This document shows, piece by piece, positions 63,911 to 64,000 of a stretch of DNA of 64,000 nt. The notes beneath the pieces are model-generated. The model saw nothing but the letters and a program-made list of their open reading frames with translations, was not told the DNA's origin and made no database searches. Positions within the stretch are counted from its first letter, which is position 1. Each line of letters begins with the position of its first letter. The position numbers and the translations under genes were made by a program. The DNA comes from Novosphingobium fluoreni (lineage in GTDB: Bacteria > Pseudomonadota > Alphaproteobacteria > Sphingomonadales > Sphingomonadaceae). The stretch spans positions 275,892-339,891 of the forward strand of contig NZ_JACIDY010000004.1 of assembly GCF_014196615.1 (NCBI RefSeq). Reading direction: 5' to 3'.

Positions 63911-64000
63911 AGAGCAGTTTCCGTTCATTCCGGTTCATAGCCGCATGATTTGAAGTAGTTGGCGCATTCGGCGGGCTGGAAGATGTCGACGAGCTTTCCG
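63911..64000. mobile_element. Left-hand end of an IS630-like insertion sequence
   Basis: About 13 nt outside the transposase stop is TAGAGCAGTTTCCG, with a TA dinucleotide as expected for the IS630 target site, so the element probably ends near 63911-63913. The other end is not in view. Confidence 0.4.
63925..64000 (-). CDS. IS630-like transposase, C-terminal end (continues beyond window)
   Basis: The last 25 codons on the minus strand read KLVDIFQPAECANYFKSCGY followed by EPE and TGA at 63925-63927. The ECANY...GY pattern is typical of the extreme C-terminus of IS630-family DDE transposases. The catalytic part lies outside the window. Confidence 0.55.
   Translation of the reverse strand, partial: GKLVDIFQPAECANYFKSCGYEPE

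Overview
The window is a 64-kb catabolic gene island with high G+C. It most likely comes from a plasmid or chromid of an alphaproteobacterium, probably a sphingomonad. That placement is inferred from the mix of gene families (a TonB-dependent receptor with an EIIVTAQR plug motif, Rieske oxygenases, P450s, many SDRs, CoA ligases, thiolase-like/DUF35 pairs) and from the plasmid-type debris at the left end. No rRNA or tRNA gene and no CRISPR array was seen.

Left edge (1-4.6 kb): a patchwork of broken accessory genes. It holds the C-terminal end of a class V aminotransferase, a 3' fragment of the conjugation gene trbG, a ParB-like gene that lacks its start and carries an in-frame TAA, an intact second ParB-like gene, a truncated AbiEii-type toxin and an unknown fragment. 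The right edge (63.9 kb) enters an IS630-like transposase. The catabolic block between 4.7 and 63.8 kb is therefore framed by mobile or plasmid debris.

Catabolic block, left half: a minus-strand run (8953 down to 4694) encodes a DapB-like dehydrogenase, an MFE2-type SDR and both E1 subunits of a 2-oxoacid dehydrogenase. A tightly overlapping plus-strand operon (9336-14264) encodes an acyl-CoA ligase, Rieske oxygenase alpha and beta, a thiolase-like protein and its DUF35 partner. Converging on it (19467 down to 14281) are an alcohol dehydrogenase, an acyl-CoA dehydrogenase, a CaiB-type CoA-transferase, a MaoC-like hydratase and a CitE-like lyase, a set resembling itaconate/mesaconate degradation. 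A LysR gene, an alpha-methylacyl-CoA racemase homologue, a second CoA ligase and a nitroreductase follow. Next is a minus-strand operon (29143 down to 24385) of enoyl-CoA hydratase, DUF35, SDR, MaoC, quinone reductase-like MDR and an APH-type phosphotransferase.

Right half: a thiolase-like gene, a LuxR-type regulator, a P450, a LysR regulator, an aldehyde dehydrogenase and a GMC oxidoreductase precede an AraC-led plus-strand run (37456-45594). That run contains a LuxE-like/LuxC-like fatty acid reductase pair, two paralogous cupins, a nitronate monooxygenase-like protein, an enoyl-CoA hydratase homologue, an SDR and an AhpD/CMD protein. Then come a Rieske alpha subunit without a beta partner, a TonB receptor, a second SDR plus DapB-like pair, a KstD-like flavoprotein, a second P450, a second GMC enzyme, another crotonase, an SDR, an aldo/keto reductase, a two-subunit acyl-CoA dehydrogenase and a third CoA ligase.

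Together the genes suggest uptake of a hydrophobic compound through the TonB receptor, oxidation by P450, Rieske, GMC and ALDH enzymes, CoA activation, and beta-oxidation or retro-aldol shortening of a branched or alicyclic (terpenoid- or steroid-like) skeleton. The substrate cannot be named from the sequence. There is no extradiol or intradiol ring-cleavage dioxygenase and no ferredoxin or ferredoxin reductase in the window.
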